Below the pieces are notes generated by a model, which saw only the letters and a list, made by a program, of their open reading frames with translations, made no database searches and was not told the origin of the DNA. A stretch of DNA of 64,000 bases, taken from the NCBI GenBank assembly GCA_944391285.1, contig CALXSY010000002.1:1-64000 (forward strand). Reading direction: 5' to 3'. The position numbers and the translations under genes were made by a program. The first letter of the stretch is position 1, and each line of letters opens with the position of its first letter. This DNA is from an uncultured Clostridia bacterium. GTDB lineage: Bacteria; Bacillota; Peptococcia; Peptococcales; Peptococcaceae. This document shows positions 17,252 to 25,264 of the stretch, piece after piece.

Positions 17252-17787
17252 TTTACTGGAAACTGTTTTCGACCTTCTTTTTAATCGGCGCCTTTTGCTT
17301 CGGCGGAGGATATGCGGCGATACCGTTAATTCAGGATACGGTTATCACCAATGGCTGGATGAGCATGAATGAATTTATGAATATGATTGCCGTAGCCGAA
17401 AGCACTCCCGGACCGGTAGCGGTCAATACAGCGACGTATGTCGGCTTTAAATTGGTGGGCTACAGCGGAGCGGCGGTGGCAACTATTGGGCTCTGCACTC
17501 CGGCATTTATCATTGTCGTGGCGCTGAGTGCCTTTTTAAAGACCCAGCGCGGCAAGGATTTGATACAGAAACTGATGGTAGGCGTCAAACCGGTGGTAGT
17601 AGGCTTGATTTTCTGTGCCGCCTGGAGTGTGGCTAAAGAGGTAATTTTCACCGATGGCTCAGTAAGCGCCGGCAGCCTTTTAGATGTGGTGATAATGGTT
17701 ATAGCTTTTCTGGCGATTCATAAATTTAAGGTTAATCCTATCTTGTTAATCGTTTTGGCAGCGGTTTTAGGAATAATTTTGGTATAA
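17248..17787 (+). CDS. Chromate transporter family protein, second half-subunit
   Basis: The 179-residue partner of the preceding gene shares the same hallmark (FFLIGAFCFGGGYAAIP) and a second motif, AVAESTPGPVAVN. It is coupled to its partner by an ATGA overlap, which fits a heterodimeric membrane complex with the two halves in opposite orientation. A strong terminator follows. The substrate is inferred from family only. Confidence 0.9.
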   Translation: MIYWKLFSTFFLIGAFCFGGGYAAIPLIQDTVITNGWMSMNEFMNMIAVAESTPGPVAVNTATYVGFKLVGYSGAAVATIGLCTPAFIIVVALSAFLKTQRGKDLIQKLMVGVKPVVVGLIFCAAWSVAKEVIFTDGSVSAGSLLDVVIMVIAFLAIHKFKVNPILLIVLAAVLGIILV

Positions 17788-17790
17788 AAA

Positions 17791-17825
17791 CAGCTCTTGC
17801 AGATAAGCAAGGGCTGATTTTTTTG
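17791..17825 (+). terminator. Terminator after the chromate transporter pair
   Basis: A 10-bp stem (17791-17800 with 17807-17816) is followed by a T-rich tract. Confidence 0.9.
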
Positions 17826-17835
17826 AAAAAAATGC

Positions 17836-17953
17836 TTGACAAAGAGGGAAATAAATGGTATAGTAAACTTAAGTTAGCAATAGCTAACCAAATTTTCTAC
17901 ATACTTTCGCCTTTTGGCGAATTTTTTAAAAACACAAGTTAGCCATAGCTAAC
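17836..17953 (+). promoter_or_regulatory. Promoter with two identical palindromes and a mini-terminator
   Basis: TTGACA (17836-17841), a 17-bp spacer and TATAGT (17859-17864) form the promoter. The palindrome GTTAGC-AATA-GCTAAC (17873-17888) covers the predicted start of transcription. A second copy, GTTAGC-CATA-GCTAAC, is at 17938-17953, just before the ribosome site. Between them TTCGCC-TTTT-GGCGAA (17906-17921) plus six T looks like a small intrinsic terminator. The arms resemble DtxR-family operators (TTAG/CTAA), which suggests a metal-responsive repressor. An RNA attenuator is the alternative. Confidence 0.7.
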
Positions 17954-17975
17954 AATAATTTAAAGGAGGAATATT

Positions 17976-18263
17976 ATGAGTATCGTGATCGTCGGCGGCA
18001 ATGAATGTATGGAGCGTCAATATAAAAATATTTGTCAGGAGTATCAGTGTTCCGGCAAGGTGTTTACCAAGATGGAGGATGGGCTGAAAAGCAAAATCGG
18101 TCGCCCCGATTTGCTGATTCTTTTTACCGGCACGATGTCCCACAAAATGCTTAAATGTGCCTTAAATGAGGTCAAAGGGCAAAAGGTGAAAATTGCCCGT
18201 TCGCACTCCAGCTCGGCTTCTGCCTTGAAACGCATCTTGGCAGAAAATACTTGTAAGGCTTAA
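17976..18263 (+). CDS. DUF2325 protein
   Basis: The 95-residue protein starts with the family block MSIVIVGGNECMERQYK and contains DLLILFTGTMSHKMLKCAL, both typical of DUF2325. Family function is not established. The fold prediction suggested by the alternating hydrophobic strands is a small Rossmann-like alpha/beta unit. It is transcribed alone from a strong promoter with paired palindromes, so expression seems tightly controlled. Two conserved Cys (residues 11 and 20) and His could bind a metal or thiol, which would agree with the metal-repressor-like operators, but this is inference. Confidence 0.85.
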   Translation: MSIVIVGGNECMERQYKNICQEYQCSGKVFTKMEDGLKSKIGRPDLLILFTGTMSHKMLKCALNEVKGQKVKIARSHSSSASALKRILAENTCKA

Positions 18264-18300
18264 AGAAATATGCTATCATGGTGTTGACATTAACACCATG
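18251..18300 (+). promoter_or_regulatory. Promoter and overlapping operator-like palindrome of the lipoprotein gene
   Basis: TTGTAA (18251-18256), a 17-bp spacer and extended TGC-TATCAT (18274-18279) form a promoter inside the end of the DUF2325 gene. The perfect 9-bp palindrome CATGGTGTT-N6-AACACCATG (18277-18300) overlaps the -10 and ends at the ribosome site GAGG. It could be a repressor site or a 5' hairpin limiting translation. There is no T-run, so it is not a terminator. Confidence 0.5.
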
Positions 18301-18311
18301 GAGGAAACGAT

Positions 18312-18932
18312 ATGAAAAAAATTATAGCTGTAATGCTGATGCTCATGCTTTTGGCTTTGGGCGGCTGTGGAGAAAAGCAAAATGTGCTGGAAGTGGCAGA
18401 ATTTTCTCAAGAAACGCAGAGAGTTTTAGATTTATTGCAAAATAAGATTTACTTTTTTGATTATACTATTGATGAAAGCATTAAAGCTAATTCTATCGAG
18501 CTTTGGAGTTGTACGGACGGAGTCTGGGAAAGCAGTGGCAAGAGTTATGGAAATATAGATGCGGGAAAACGGCAGATAGCTATTCAAATAGAAGATAATT
18601 ATGTTGAGTTTTTTGATATAGACGATAGCGGATATTCTTCTGCAAGGCTGAACCTATCAGAAGAGCAGATGAAAGATCCTAACATGGGTACTATGAGCAC
18701 TTATTGCACCAATTCGTCGAAGATAGAGCCGAACAAGGAAATTGCTCTTTGGGCAAGATGGAGCGATGAGGGTGAAAGTGCTGCGGGGTATTCGTTAAAT
18801 GATTTTCGTGAAGGCTACTGCGATAAAGGCTTGGCAGTTACTGTGATTTTTTACGATGAGCCTTTTGCCGACGACAGCGGAGAAGCTCAGCCTTTAGTTG
18901 AAACGCTAGAGATTGAAGCAGAAGTTGAGTGA
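18312..18932 (+). CDS. Lipoprotein of unknown function
   Basis: The 206-residue protein begins with a type II signal peptide: MKK, a Leu/Met-rich core and lipobox LGGC with the lipidated Cys at residue 19. The mature part is acidic, with few Cys and no family I recognise. It has Tyr/Ser-rich strands and the repeated pattern of a small beta-rich extracellular domain (SSGKSYGNIDAGKRQIAIQ). It should be anchored on the outer face of the cytoplasmic membrane. It is a single-gene transcription unit with its own palindrome-bearing promoter and a terminator shared with the convergent lysR. Confidence 0.75.
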   Translation: MKKIIAVMLMLMLLALGGCGEKQNVLEVAEFSQETQRVLDLLQNKIYFFDYTIDESIKANSIELWSCTDGVWESSGKSYGNIDAGKRQIAIQIEDNYVEFFDIDDSGYSSARLNLSEEQMKDPNMGTMSTYCTNSSKIEPNKEIALWARWSDEGESAAGYSLNDFREGYCDKGLAVTVIFYDEPFADDSGEAQPLVETLEIEAEVE

Positions 18933-18954
18933 AACATTTTAGTGTAGAATAAAT

Positions 18955-18987
18955 AAAAACCTTGGAGCGAATGTTCCAAGGTTTTTT
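18955..18987. terminator. Bidirectional terminator between lipoprotein and lysR genes
   Basis: A 12-bp stem (18955-18966 with 18975-18986) flanked by A and T runs serves both convergent genes. The lysR stop codon lies within it. Confidence 0.85.
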
Positions 18988-19936
18988 AAATGCGGTAAAA
19001 ATCGTAATGCTTAAGCATTTGCATGAAAATCTGGGCTTGCGGTGAGAGGGTATTTTCTAAGTTGGTTACTAAAGTAATATTAGAGCTGGAAGGAATTTTT
19101 ATAGGGATAACGGTGAGATTCTTGTATTTAAGATAAAGCTTGCGAAATTCAAAAGAAGTGATAACGGATACAGCTAAGCCTTTGAGAATCATATCTTTAT
19201 GAAATTGGATATTGTTGGAGAAAAAGCGTTTATATTGCTTTTCCGGAGTTTCGTTATATTTACCGGTCATTGCTGGATGAGAATCAAACAGAACCAATGA
19301 AGCGTTGTTAAAGTCTTGGTTGGTGATAATTTTTTTGCCGGCAAAAGGATGCTGCTTGCTGCAGCAAACGATAAAACTGTCAGAAAATAAAACCTGCAAA
19401 TGAATGTTGTCGAGGAAATGATAGTGTTTATCTTTTTGGCTAGAGGTTTGGGCATTTTCATTCAGCAAAAAATCAGGAGCAAATATAATTCCCAAGTCAC
19501 ATTCCTTTTTGCTGACTGCTTCAATAATATCAATATTTTCTTTTTCTTTTAGAATAATTTTGATATTGGGATAACGCTTGGTAAACTGCTCCAAAATATC
19601 TATTAAGAAAACGCCTAACACTCGAGTGTGACAAAAAATATGCAGTTCGCCCTCTTGCAAGACTTCGGGCGCTGCAATAGTTAAGTAGCTGAAATTGTCC
19701 TTTATTTTAGCATAGGTTTCCAAAATATTTTGCGCTTGCTCTAAGAAATATTCTCCTTCAGCTGTTAAAATAACTCCTTTGTTAGTGCGAACTAAAAAGA
19801 TGGAATTAAATTCTTCTTCCAGTTTTTTTATGGTAGAGCTTAATGCTTGCTGGCTGATAAAATAGCGCTGAGCTGTTTGGGTGATTGAATGGGTTTGGGC
19901 AATATCATTTAGATAAATGATTTGTTCAGTTTTCAA
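18986..19936 (-). CDS. LysR-family regulator of module A
   Basis: The 316-residue protein has an N-terminal winged helix-turn-helix (about 1-60; ITQTAQRYFISQQALSSTIKKLEEEF), a linker helix and a periplasmic-binding-like effector domain (about 90-300). LysR proteins normally activate a divergent operon when bound to a small metabolite. Here the divergent gene is the module A hydrolase, 214 bp away, with a palindrome in between. Module B has a similar regulator in the same position. The effector is unknown, but by context it should be the imported ester or its product. Confidence 0.93.
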   Translation of the reverse strand: MKTEQIIYLNDIAQTHSITQTAQRYFISQQALSSTIKKLEEEFNSIFLVRTNKGVILTAEGEYFLEQAQNILETYAKIKDNFSYLTIAAPEVLQEGELHIFCHTRVLGVFLIDILEQFTKRYPNIKIILKEKENIDIIEAVSKKECDLGIIFAPDFLLNENAQTSSQKDKHYHFLDNIHLQVLFSDSFIVCCSKQHPFAGKKIITNQDFNNASLVLFDSHPAMTGKYNETPEKQYKRFFSNNIQFHKDMILKGLAVSVITSFEFRKLYLKYKNLTVIPIKIPSSSNITLVTNLENTLSPQAQIFMQMLKHYDFYRI

Positions 19937-20021
19937 TAAAAAACACCTCTGGCAAACAAAAAATGTTATTAAATTATTATATAAGAAATTTTGATATAAT
20001 GCAATACTTTTTTAAAGGATC

Positions 20022-20100
20022 TGCGACATAAAAAAATTGTCGCAAAAAAACAATTTACTTGTTTTATATGTTGTACAAGCAAAAGAATACTATTTATAAT
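20022..20100 (+). promoter_or_regulatory. Module A promoter and LysR-type binding site
   Basis: The palindrome TGCGACA-N9-TGTCGCA (20022-20044) lies about 60-85 bp before the predicted transcription start. TTGTAC (20071-20076), an 18-bp spacer and TATAAT (20095-20100) form the promoter. A palindrome centred near -74 is the usual position of a LysR recognition site. Binding is inferred. Confidence 0.6.
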
Positions 20101-20150
20101 TAATATTGTAAAGAATAAATTATTTTCATAATAATAAAGGAGTGAATTTT

Positions 20151-22133
20151 ATGGGAGAACCAAACAAAGTAATTGTTTTAGGGATTGATGGTCTGGATCC
20201 GGGACTGGTCAATCGTTTTCGGGCTGAAGGAAAAATGCCCAATATGGATGCTTACATTAAAAGAGGCAGCACAGCCAAGGATCTGGTAATGCTGGGAGGA
20301 GTTCCGACTATTACGCCGCCGATGTGGACAACATTGGCTACCGGTGCTACACCGGCTACCCATGGTATTACCTGTTTTTGGGGTCAATCAAAGGACGAAA
20401 TGGACGGATTTGTTTACAATTTAAATTCCCATCGCTGCAAAGCGGAACTGTTGTGGAATGTTACCGCAGAGCAAGGTATAAAAACCTTAGTTTTCCATTG
20501 GCCGGGCAGTTCATGGCCTCCGACTTCAGATAATGCTAATTTGCATGTCGTTGACGGAACACAGCCTACATCCATTGGTACCGGTGACTGTATAGTCGAT
20601 GATGACAAACTGATTATTGCTTCTACTCAGGTAAAAGACTTAGTATATAAACCAAAAGTACGGGATACTTCCGGTGCCGGCTGCATTATTACGGATGTGC
20701 CGGAAGAGACAGAAGATTTTGACAGTGATATGGGCTCGTCGAAGAAAGCTAACCTTATTCTAAATGAACATGACGGCGATTTGGGTGCTGATATGATTCC
20801 GGTGGACTTGGTTAATTCACCTATAGTTGAGCCGAAAAAATGGGAAATAGATATCCCAAATGGTGCTAAGGAATTCAGCATAGTTATCGATAATGGTTTA
20901 ATGCGTTATCCTGCTTTAATTTTGTGCGATAAAGATGGGAAATATACGCAGGTAGCTATTTACCGCAATAAAAAGAGCGCAGAGCCTTTAGCTGTTTTAG
21001 GCGATGAATTTGTAGAAAATGTTGTTGATGAAATAATTAAGGATGATAAGCCAATAAAAGCTAATAGACACATGCGTTTAATTGAAATTGCTGAGGACGG
21101 GAGTTTTGTTAAACTTTGGTTTAGTTCGGCTTTAGACATAGCCAAAGATGATCTATGGCATCCTAAACATTTAAAAAGAGAGGTTATTGTTAATGTAGGA
21201 CCGGTTCCTCCGGTTTCGATGAGCGATGCCAGCAACGAATCTTTGGTAAAATCCGTTCTTTTGCCTTGCTGGGATATATATTGCAAATGGCAGGCTGATG
21301 CGATGCAGGAATTAATTGCTCAGGAAAACTATCAGGTAGTATTTTCTCATTTGCATGGAGTTGATACTTGCGGTCATTTATTCTGGTATTTGAGCAAGAA
21401 GCGCTCTAAGAGAGGCAATAACGAAAAAGTATACCAGGATGCAATTGAATGGGCTTATAAATTTACTGATATGTATGTAGGAGAGTTTTTGCATTACTTA
21501 GATGAAGGCTGGAATATATTGATTGTTTCCGACCATGGCTTGTTAGTTCCGCCGGAAGAAGATATTCCGTTATTAGGTGACGGCTTTGGCTGCAATGTTC
21601 GTCTAATGGAGAAATTAGGCTATACAGTGCTGAAGCAAGATGAAAAAGGCAATACTGTTATTGATTACAGCAAAACTAGAGCAGTTGCCAACCGGGGAAA
21701 TCATATTTATATCAATCTGAAAGGTCGTTATCCGGATGGTATTGTTGACCCGGCAGATAAATATGAATTAGAAGCTCAAATTATCAGCGATTTGTACAAC
21801 TACCGCCAAGACGGCAAACGGGTTGTTTCTATCGCTTTGCGTAACAAAGATGCAGCAATTTTGGGTTTGACCGGCGAAGAGTGCGGCGATATTCTTTATT
21901 GGCTGGAGGAAGGATACAACAGACTGCACGGTGATTCTTTGCCAACATTTAAAGGTGAGTATCAGAGCTCCGTTTCTCCGATATTTATCGCTGCCGGCAA
22001 GAACATTAAAGAAGATTACACGACCACACGGACAATTCGTATCGCTGATGTGGCTCCGACAGTGGCTACTATTTTAGGAGTACCGATGCCGAAGGATTGT
22101 GAAGGAGCACCAATTTATCAGATTTTACAATAG
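20151..22133 (+). CDS. Alkaline-phosphatase-superfamily hydrolase, module A
   Basis: The 660-residue protein is of the type I phosphodiesterase/nucleotide pyrophosphatase kind. All seven catalytic positions can be assigned: Asp13 (GIDG), candidate nucleophile Thr55 (TITPPMWT), the D-x3-H pair in HGVDTCGH, the DH pair in SDHG, and the late His of RGNHIY. There is no CxPxR motif, so it is not a formylglycine sulfatase. No signal peptide precedes the first core strand, so it should act in the cytosol. The middle (about 150-370) is a large insertion I do not recognise. The ATG at 20151 after AAGGAGTG is chosen over a GTG nine bases upstream. The substrate is unknown, and a phosphate ester, phosphodiester or phosphonate are all possible. 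It is paralogous to 39594-41618. Confidence 0.88.
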   Translation: MGEPNKVIVLGIDGLDPGLVNRFRAEGKMPNMDAYIKRGSTAKDLVMLGGVPTITPPMWTTLATGATPATHGITCFWGQSKDEMDGFVYNLNSHRCKAELLWNVTAEQGIKTLVFHWPGSSWPPTSDNANLHVVDGTQPTSIGTGDCIVDDDKLIIASTQVKDLVYKPKVRDTSGAGCIITDVPEETEDFDSDMGSSKKANLILNEHDGDLGADMIPVDLVNSPIVEPKKWEIDIPNGAKEFSIVIDNGLMRYPALILCDKDGKYTQVAIYRNKKSAEPLAVLGDEFVENVVDEIIKDDKPIKANRHMRLIEIAEDGSFVKLWFSSALDIAKDDLWHPKHLKREVIVNVGPVPPVSMSDASNESLVKSVLLPCWDIYCKWQADAMQELIAQENYQVVFSHLHGVDTCGHLFWYLSKKRSKRGNNEKVYQDAIEWAYKFTDMYVGEFLHYLDEGWNILIVSDHGLLVPPEEDIPLLGDGFGCNVRLMEKLGYTVLKQDEKGNTVIDYSKTRAVANRGNHIYINLKGRYPDGIVDPADKYELEAQIISDLYNYRQDGKRVVSIALRNKDAAILGLTGEECGDILYWLEEGYNRLHGDSLPTFKGEYQSSVSPIFIAAGKNIKEDYTTTRTIRIADVAPTVATILGVPMPKDCEGAPIYQILQ

Positions 22134-22145
22134 TTATGTCGATCA

Positions 22146-22175
22146 CTAAGCAGGCAGTAGGCACTGTCTGCTTAG
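22146..22175 (+). other. Intergenic 13-bp hairpin, module A
   Basis: CTAAGCAGGCAGT (22146-22158) pairs with 22163-22175 (one G-U pair) around a 4-nt loop. No T-run follows. Module B has a hairpin of identical geometry at the same place. It probably caps or stabilises the upstream mRNA, or sets the ratio of hydrolase to transporter. Confidence 0.75.
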
Positions 22176-22200
22176 CTTAATAAAAAAAGGAGGAGTTATC

Positions 22201-23547
22201 ATGTCTGTAGCCGGAGAGAAGAAATATTCTTGGGCAATACATTTAATTATTTCGCTGTTAATCATGTATGCTTTTCGTTTAATACCTGCACCGGAACCAA
22301 TCACTCCTTATGGCATGGAGGTTTTAGGTATCTTCATCGGTATGGTTTATGCTTTATGTTCACCGACCTCGACGGTAGCTTGGGGAGCTTTATTAGGTCT
22401 TATCATGCTTGGCACAACGGATTTTGGCAATGTTACAACGGTATTATCTGCAGCTTTCGGCAATTATGTTATTTTGATGATGATTGTAACTTTGCTGTTT
22501 ATCCCGGTAGTGGCTGACTCCGGATTGTGCAATTATTTATTTGCTAAAATTATGACTAGCAAACTGTGCAAAGGCAATCCCTGGAGAGCAGTTTATGCGA
22601 TTCAGATTTGCCTGCTTTTATTATGCTTTATTTTGCAGCCAATGGTTATATTATTTTTGACATATTCTCTTTTTGGCAACATCTATAAATTAGCCGGATA
22701 TACCAAAAAAGATTTATTTCCAATGTTTTTCAACATGGGCATATTATTATTTTGTTGCATTGTTCCTTTAAAATTTCCCTGGGCTGGCATGGCATTGCTT
22801 TCTCTAAATAATATAACGCAAGCAACCGGATTGACTTGTCCGCCGATGCCTTATATGGCTATGGTTATTCCCTATATTCTTTTAACTTGCGGCGGCTGGT
22901 GCTTGGTTATGCGCATTTTCCCCGGCTGCGATGCCTCTAAATTAGCTAATATTGATCTTGCTGAATTAGTTCCTGAAAGCGGTAAGCTGGATATTTTAGG
23001 TGTAATGGCATTAATTGTAGCAGCTTGTGCCTTGATTACGATTGATGGACAGCCGTTATTGGCAATGAACAGTGCCGCAAAATCCTTTTCTTGGCCGACG
23101 GTTTTTGTTTTTTCGGCAGCGACTACCTTGGGAGGAGCTTTGACCGCCGCTGATACCGGCATAAGTGCCTTTTTATTGCAAAAGCTTTCGCCGATCTTAT
23201 CTACCTTCAGTTCTACGCAGTTTTTGCTTATTTTGGCTGTCATTACAATTATTGCAACCAACTTATTGAGCAACGCAGCGGTAATCGTAGCTTTATCTGC
23301 ATTTACGGTATCAATGTTTACCGGAGGATTAATTGATGAGAGTACGATGTATGTTGGCTGTGTTATGGTTGGCGTCTTAGGTGATGTGGGGGTATTTCAT
23401 CCCGGAAGCAGTGCTATTTCAGCGGTATATCATTCGCAGGAAATGGCATCGCCAAAGACTGCCTATACGGTTTCCAGTTTAGCTTGCATTTACTGCATCT
23501 TAACCAGCTGGATTGTAATGGTTCCGTTGGGAGCAATTTTCTTCTAA
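22201..23547 (+). CDS. SLC13-type (DASS-like) anion permease, module A
   Basis: The 448-residue protein has about 11-12 hydrophobic segments and the general build of the divalent anion:sodium symporter and ion-transporter superfamily, with Asn-rich re-entrant stretches such as ATNLLSNAAVIVAL near the C-terminus. Such carriers import dicarboxylates, sulfate, phosphate or related anions. It follows the hydrolase by 67 nt and has its own AGGAGG. Co-expression with an intracellular hydrolase suggests that it imports the hydrolase's anionic substrate. Family assignment is fairly confident, the substrate unknown. Similarity to the module B carrier is weak by eye. Confidence 0.75.
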   Translation: MSVAGEKKYSWAIHLIISLLIMYAFRLIPAPEPITPYGMEVLGIFIGMVYALCSPTSTVAWGALLGLIMLGTTDFGNVTTVLSAAFGNYVILMMIVTLLFIPVVADSGLCNYLFAKIMTSKLCKGNPWRAVYAIQICLLLLCFILQPMVILFLTYSLFGNIYKLAGYTKKDLFPMFFNMGILLFCCIVPLKFPWAGMALLSLNNITQATGLTCPPMPYMAMVIPYILLTCGGWCLVMRIFPGCDASKLANIDLAELVPESGKLDILGVMALIVAACALITIDGQPLLAMNSAAKSFSWPTVFVFSAATTLGGALTAADTGISAFLLQKLSPILSTFSSTQFLLILAVITIIATNLLSNAAVIVALSAFTVSMFTGGLIDESTMYVGCVMVGVLGDVGVFHPGSSAISAVYHSQEMASPKTAYTVSSLACIYCILTSWIVMVPLGAIFF

Positions 23548-23569
23548 AAAAATATTAAAGAAAATATTC

Positions 23570-23604
23570 AAGGTATCCACTTTTTGCAGGTGGATACCTT
23601 TTTA
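23570..23604 (+). terminator. Terminator after module A
   Basis: An 11-bp stem (23570-23580 with 23590-23600) is followed by T4. Confidence 0.88.
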
Positions 23605-23798
23605 TATTGTTTAAGGGCGTATTAATTATATTATTTTTTACATAAAAAAGAATTTAAAAAGAAAAATCTGTAAGATTGTAAAATATTTAATACCTTTTAT
23701 TGAATTAATTAAAAAAATAGCATACAATAATTATTGATTTTTTGGCAAATATGTAGCATAATATAATAGTGAGATTATAAAAATTGCCGGAGGGGGTG

Positions 23799-24440
23799 GT
23801 GGTCATTAATTTAAATCAAAGGCAAAAGGATATCTTGAACATTGTGAAAGAAAGCGGACCGATTACCGGTGAGAGCATTGCAAACCGATTGAAATTGACC
23901 AGAGCATCATTAAGGCCGGACTTGGCGTTTTTAACTCAAGTAGGGCTTTTGGACGCTCGTCCCAGAGTGGGCTATTTTTTTAAAGGCGAGGATAATAATT
24001 ATGACGCCTATCGCAAAATAATTGATCTTAAGGTTAAAAACTATCAAAATGTCCCAGTCGTTGTCAGTGAAAATACCAGCGTGTATGATACCATTGTCAG
24101 TATGTTTGTGAATGATGTCGGCACTATTTATATTGTTAACGGTGACCGTGAGCTGATGGGAGTAGTTTCCCGCAAGGATATGCTGAAGATGGCTATTGGG
24201 CAAGCCAATATTACCGAACTTCCGGTTAGAATTGTGATGACGCGGATGCCTAATATTATCGTGGTGACTGAGGAAGAAAGCCTTTGGCAGGCTGCTCGCA
24301 AGATGATTGAGCATGAAGTTGACAGCTTGCCGGTAGTGCAGATGAATGAGCATGGCGGCTATGAAGTGTTGGGACGGCTGACCAAAACCAATATTACCCG
24401 AGCTTTTATGGATTTAAGCAGCGGTAATGTTTTGGATTAA
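23799..24440 (+). CDS. ccpN: CcpN/YqzB-like regulator with HTH and CBS pair
   Basis: The roughly 213-residue protein has an N-terminal winged helix (ILNIVKESGPITGESIANRL) and two CBS domains (about 75-135 and 145-205). CcpN of B. subtilis represses gluconeogenic genes and responds to nucleotides through its CBS pair. As there, the next gene encodes the PPDK/PEP-synthase regulator, so a role in the pyruvate-PEP node is likely. The start is uncertain: a GGAGGGGG site at 23789-23796 precedes GTG codons at 23796 and 23799 and ATT at 23805, while TTG at 23784 lies upstream of the site. The stop is 11 nt from ppsR. Confidence 0.85.
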   Translation: MVINLNQRQKDILNIVKESGPITGESIANRLKLTRASLRPDLAFLTQVGLLDARPRVGYFFKGEDNNYDAYRKIIDLKVKNYQNVPVVVSENTSVYDTIVSMFVNDVGTIYIVNGDRELMGVVSRKDMLKMAIGQANITELPVRIVMTRMPNIIVVTEEESLWQAARKMIEHEVDSLPVVQMNEHGGYEVLGRLTKTNITRAFMDLSSGNVLD

Positions 24441-24451
24441 GGAGGCGCTGG

Positions 24452-25264
24452 ATGAAACAGACTATATATATTCTTTCTGATTCGTTAGGAGAAACGGCGG
24501 AATATGTTTGCCGGGCGGCTGCTTGTCAGTTTGCTTGCCCGGAGATGGAGTACAAACGCATTCCCTATGTTAACGACACGAGCTATTTATTTGAGGTGCT
24601 GGATGGGATAGATCCTCAAAATAGCATTTTAGTGTATACTCTGGTTTTAGATGATGTGCGTTTGTCGTTGGAAAAGTATGCAAAGCAAAAAGGCATTATT
24701 ACAGTTGATGTTTTAGGACCAATGATGAATGCTTTGAAGAGAATAAGCGGGCAAGTGCCCAGTGCTACGCCCGGCAAATCCCACGTAATGGATGACAGTT
24801 ATTTTAAGAAGATTGAAGCGGTGGAGTTTGCGGTAAAATATGACGATGGGCAGGATACCCGCGGTATACTTTATGCGGATATTGTGGTTTTGGGCGTATC
24901 CCGCACTTCAAAAACTCCGCTGTGTATGTATTTGGCTCACAGGGGATTAAAGGTGGCAAATGTGCCGTTGGTGCCGGAGGTTAAGGCACCGGATGAATTG
25001 TTCTCTTTGCCGAAAGGCAAGGTAATAGGCTTAACTGTTAAGCCTCAGGTATTACATGAGATCCGTACCGAGCGTTTAAAGACGATCGGTATTGGCAATA
25101 AAGCTGACTATGCCAGCTTTGAGAGAATACTGATGGAATTGGATTATGCCGAAGGAATCATGAAGAAATTAGGCTGTCCGATTATCGATGTTTCTCACAA
25201 AGCGGTAGAAGAAACTGCCAGCAAGGTTTTGCAAATTTATTACAGAGGGGATAATATTTTATGA
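24452..25264 (+). CDS. ppsR: Pyruvate, phosphate dikinase regulatory protein
   Basis: The 270-residue DUF299 protein is a bifunctional Ser/Thr kinase and pyrophosphorylase. It inactivates PPDK by ADP-dependent phosphorylation of a Thr near the catalytic His, and reactivates it by phosphorolysis. The P-loop-like GVSRTSKTPLCMYLAHRG (about residues 149-166) and the C-terminal CPIIDVSHKAVEETA are the family signatures. The target gene ppdK overlaps by 4 nt (ATGA), which makes a PPDK-specific rather than PEP-synthase-specific role very likely. Confidence 0.95.
   Translation: MKQTIYILSDSLGETAEYVCRAAACQFACPEMEYKRIPYVNDTSYLFEVLDGIDPQNSILVYTLVLDDVRLSLEKYAKQKGIITVDVLGPMMNALKRISGQVPSATPGKSHVMDDSYFKKIEAVEFAVKYDDGQDTRGILYADIVVLGVSRTSKTPLCMYLAHRGLKVANVPLVPEVKAPDELFSLPKGKVIGLTVKPQVLHEIRTERLKTIGIGNKADYASFERILMELDYAEGIMKKLGCPIIDVSHKAVEETASKVLQIYYRGDNIL

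Noticed and set aside
20151-22133. Arylsulfatase annotation for the module hydrolases
   Set aside because: No CxPxR formylglycine motif; Thr occupies the nucleophile position as in NPP-type enzymes.
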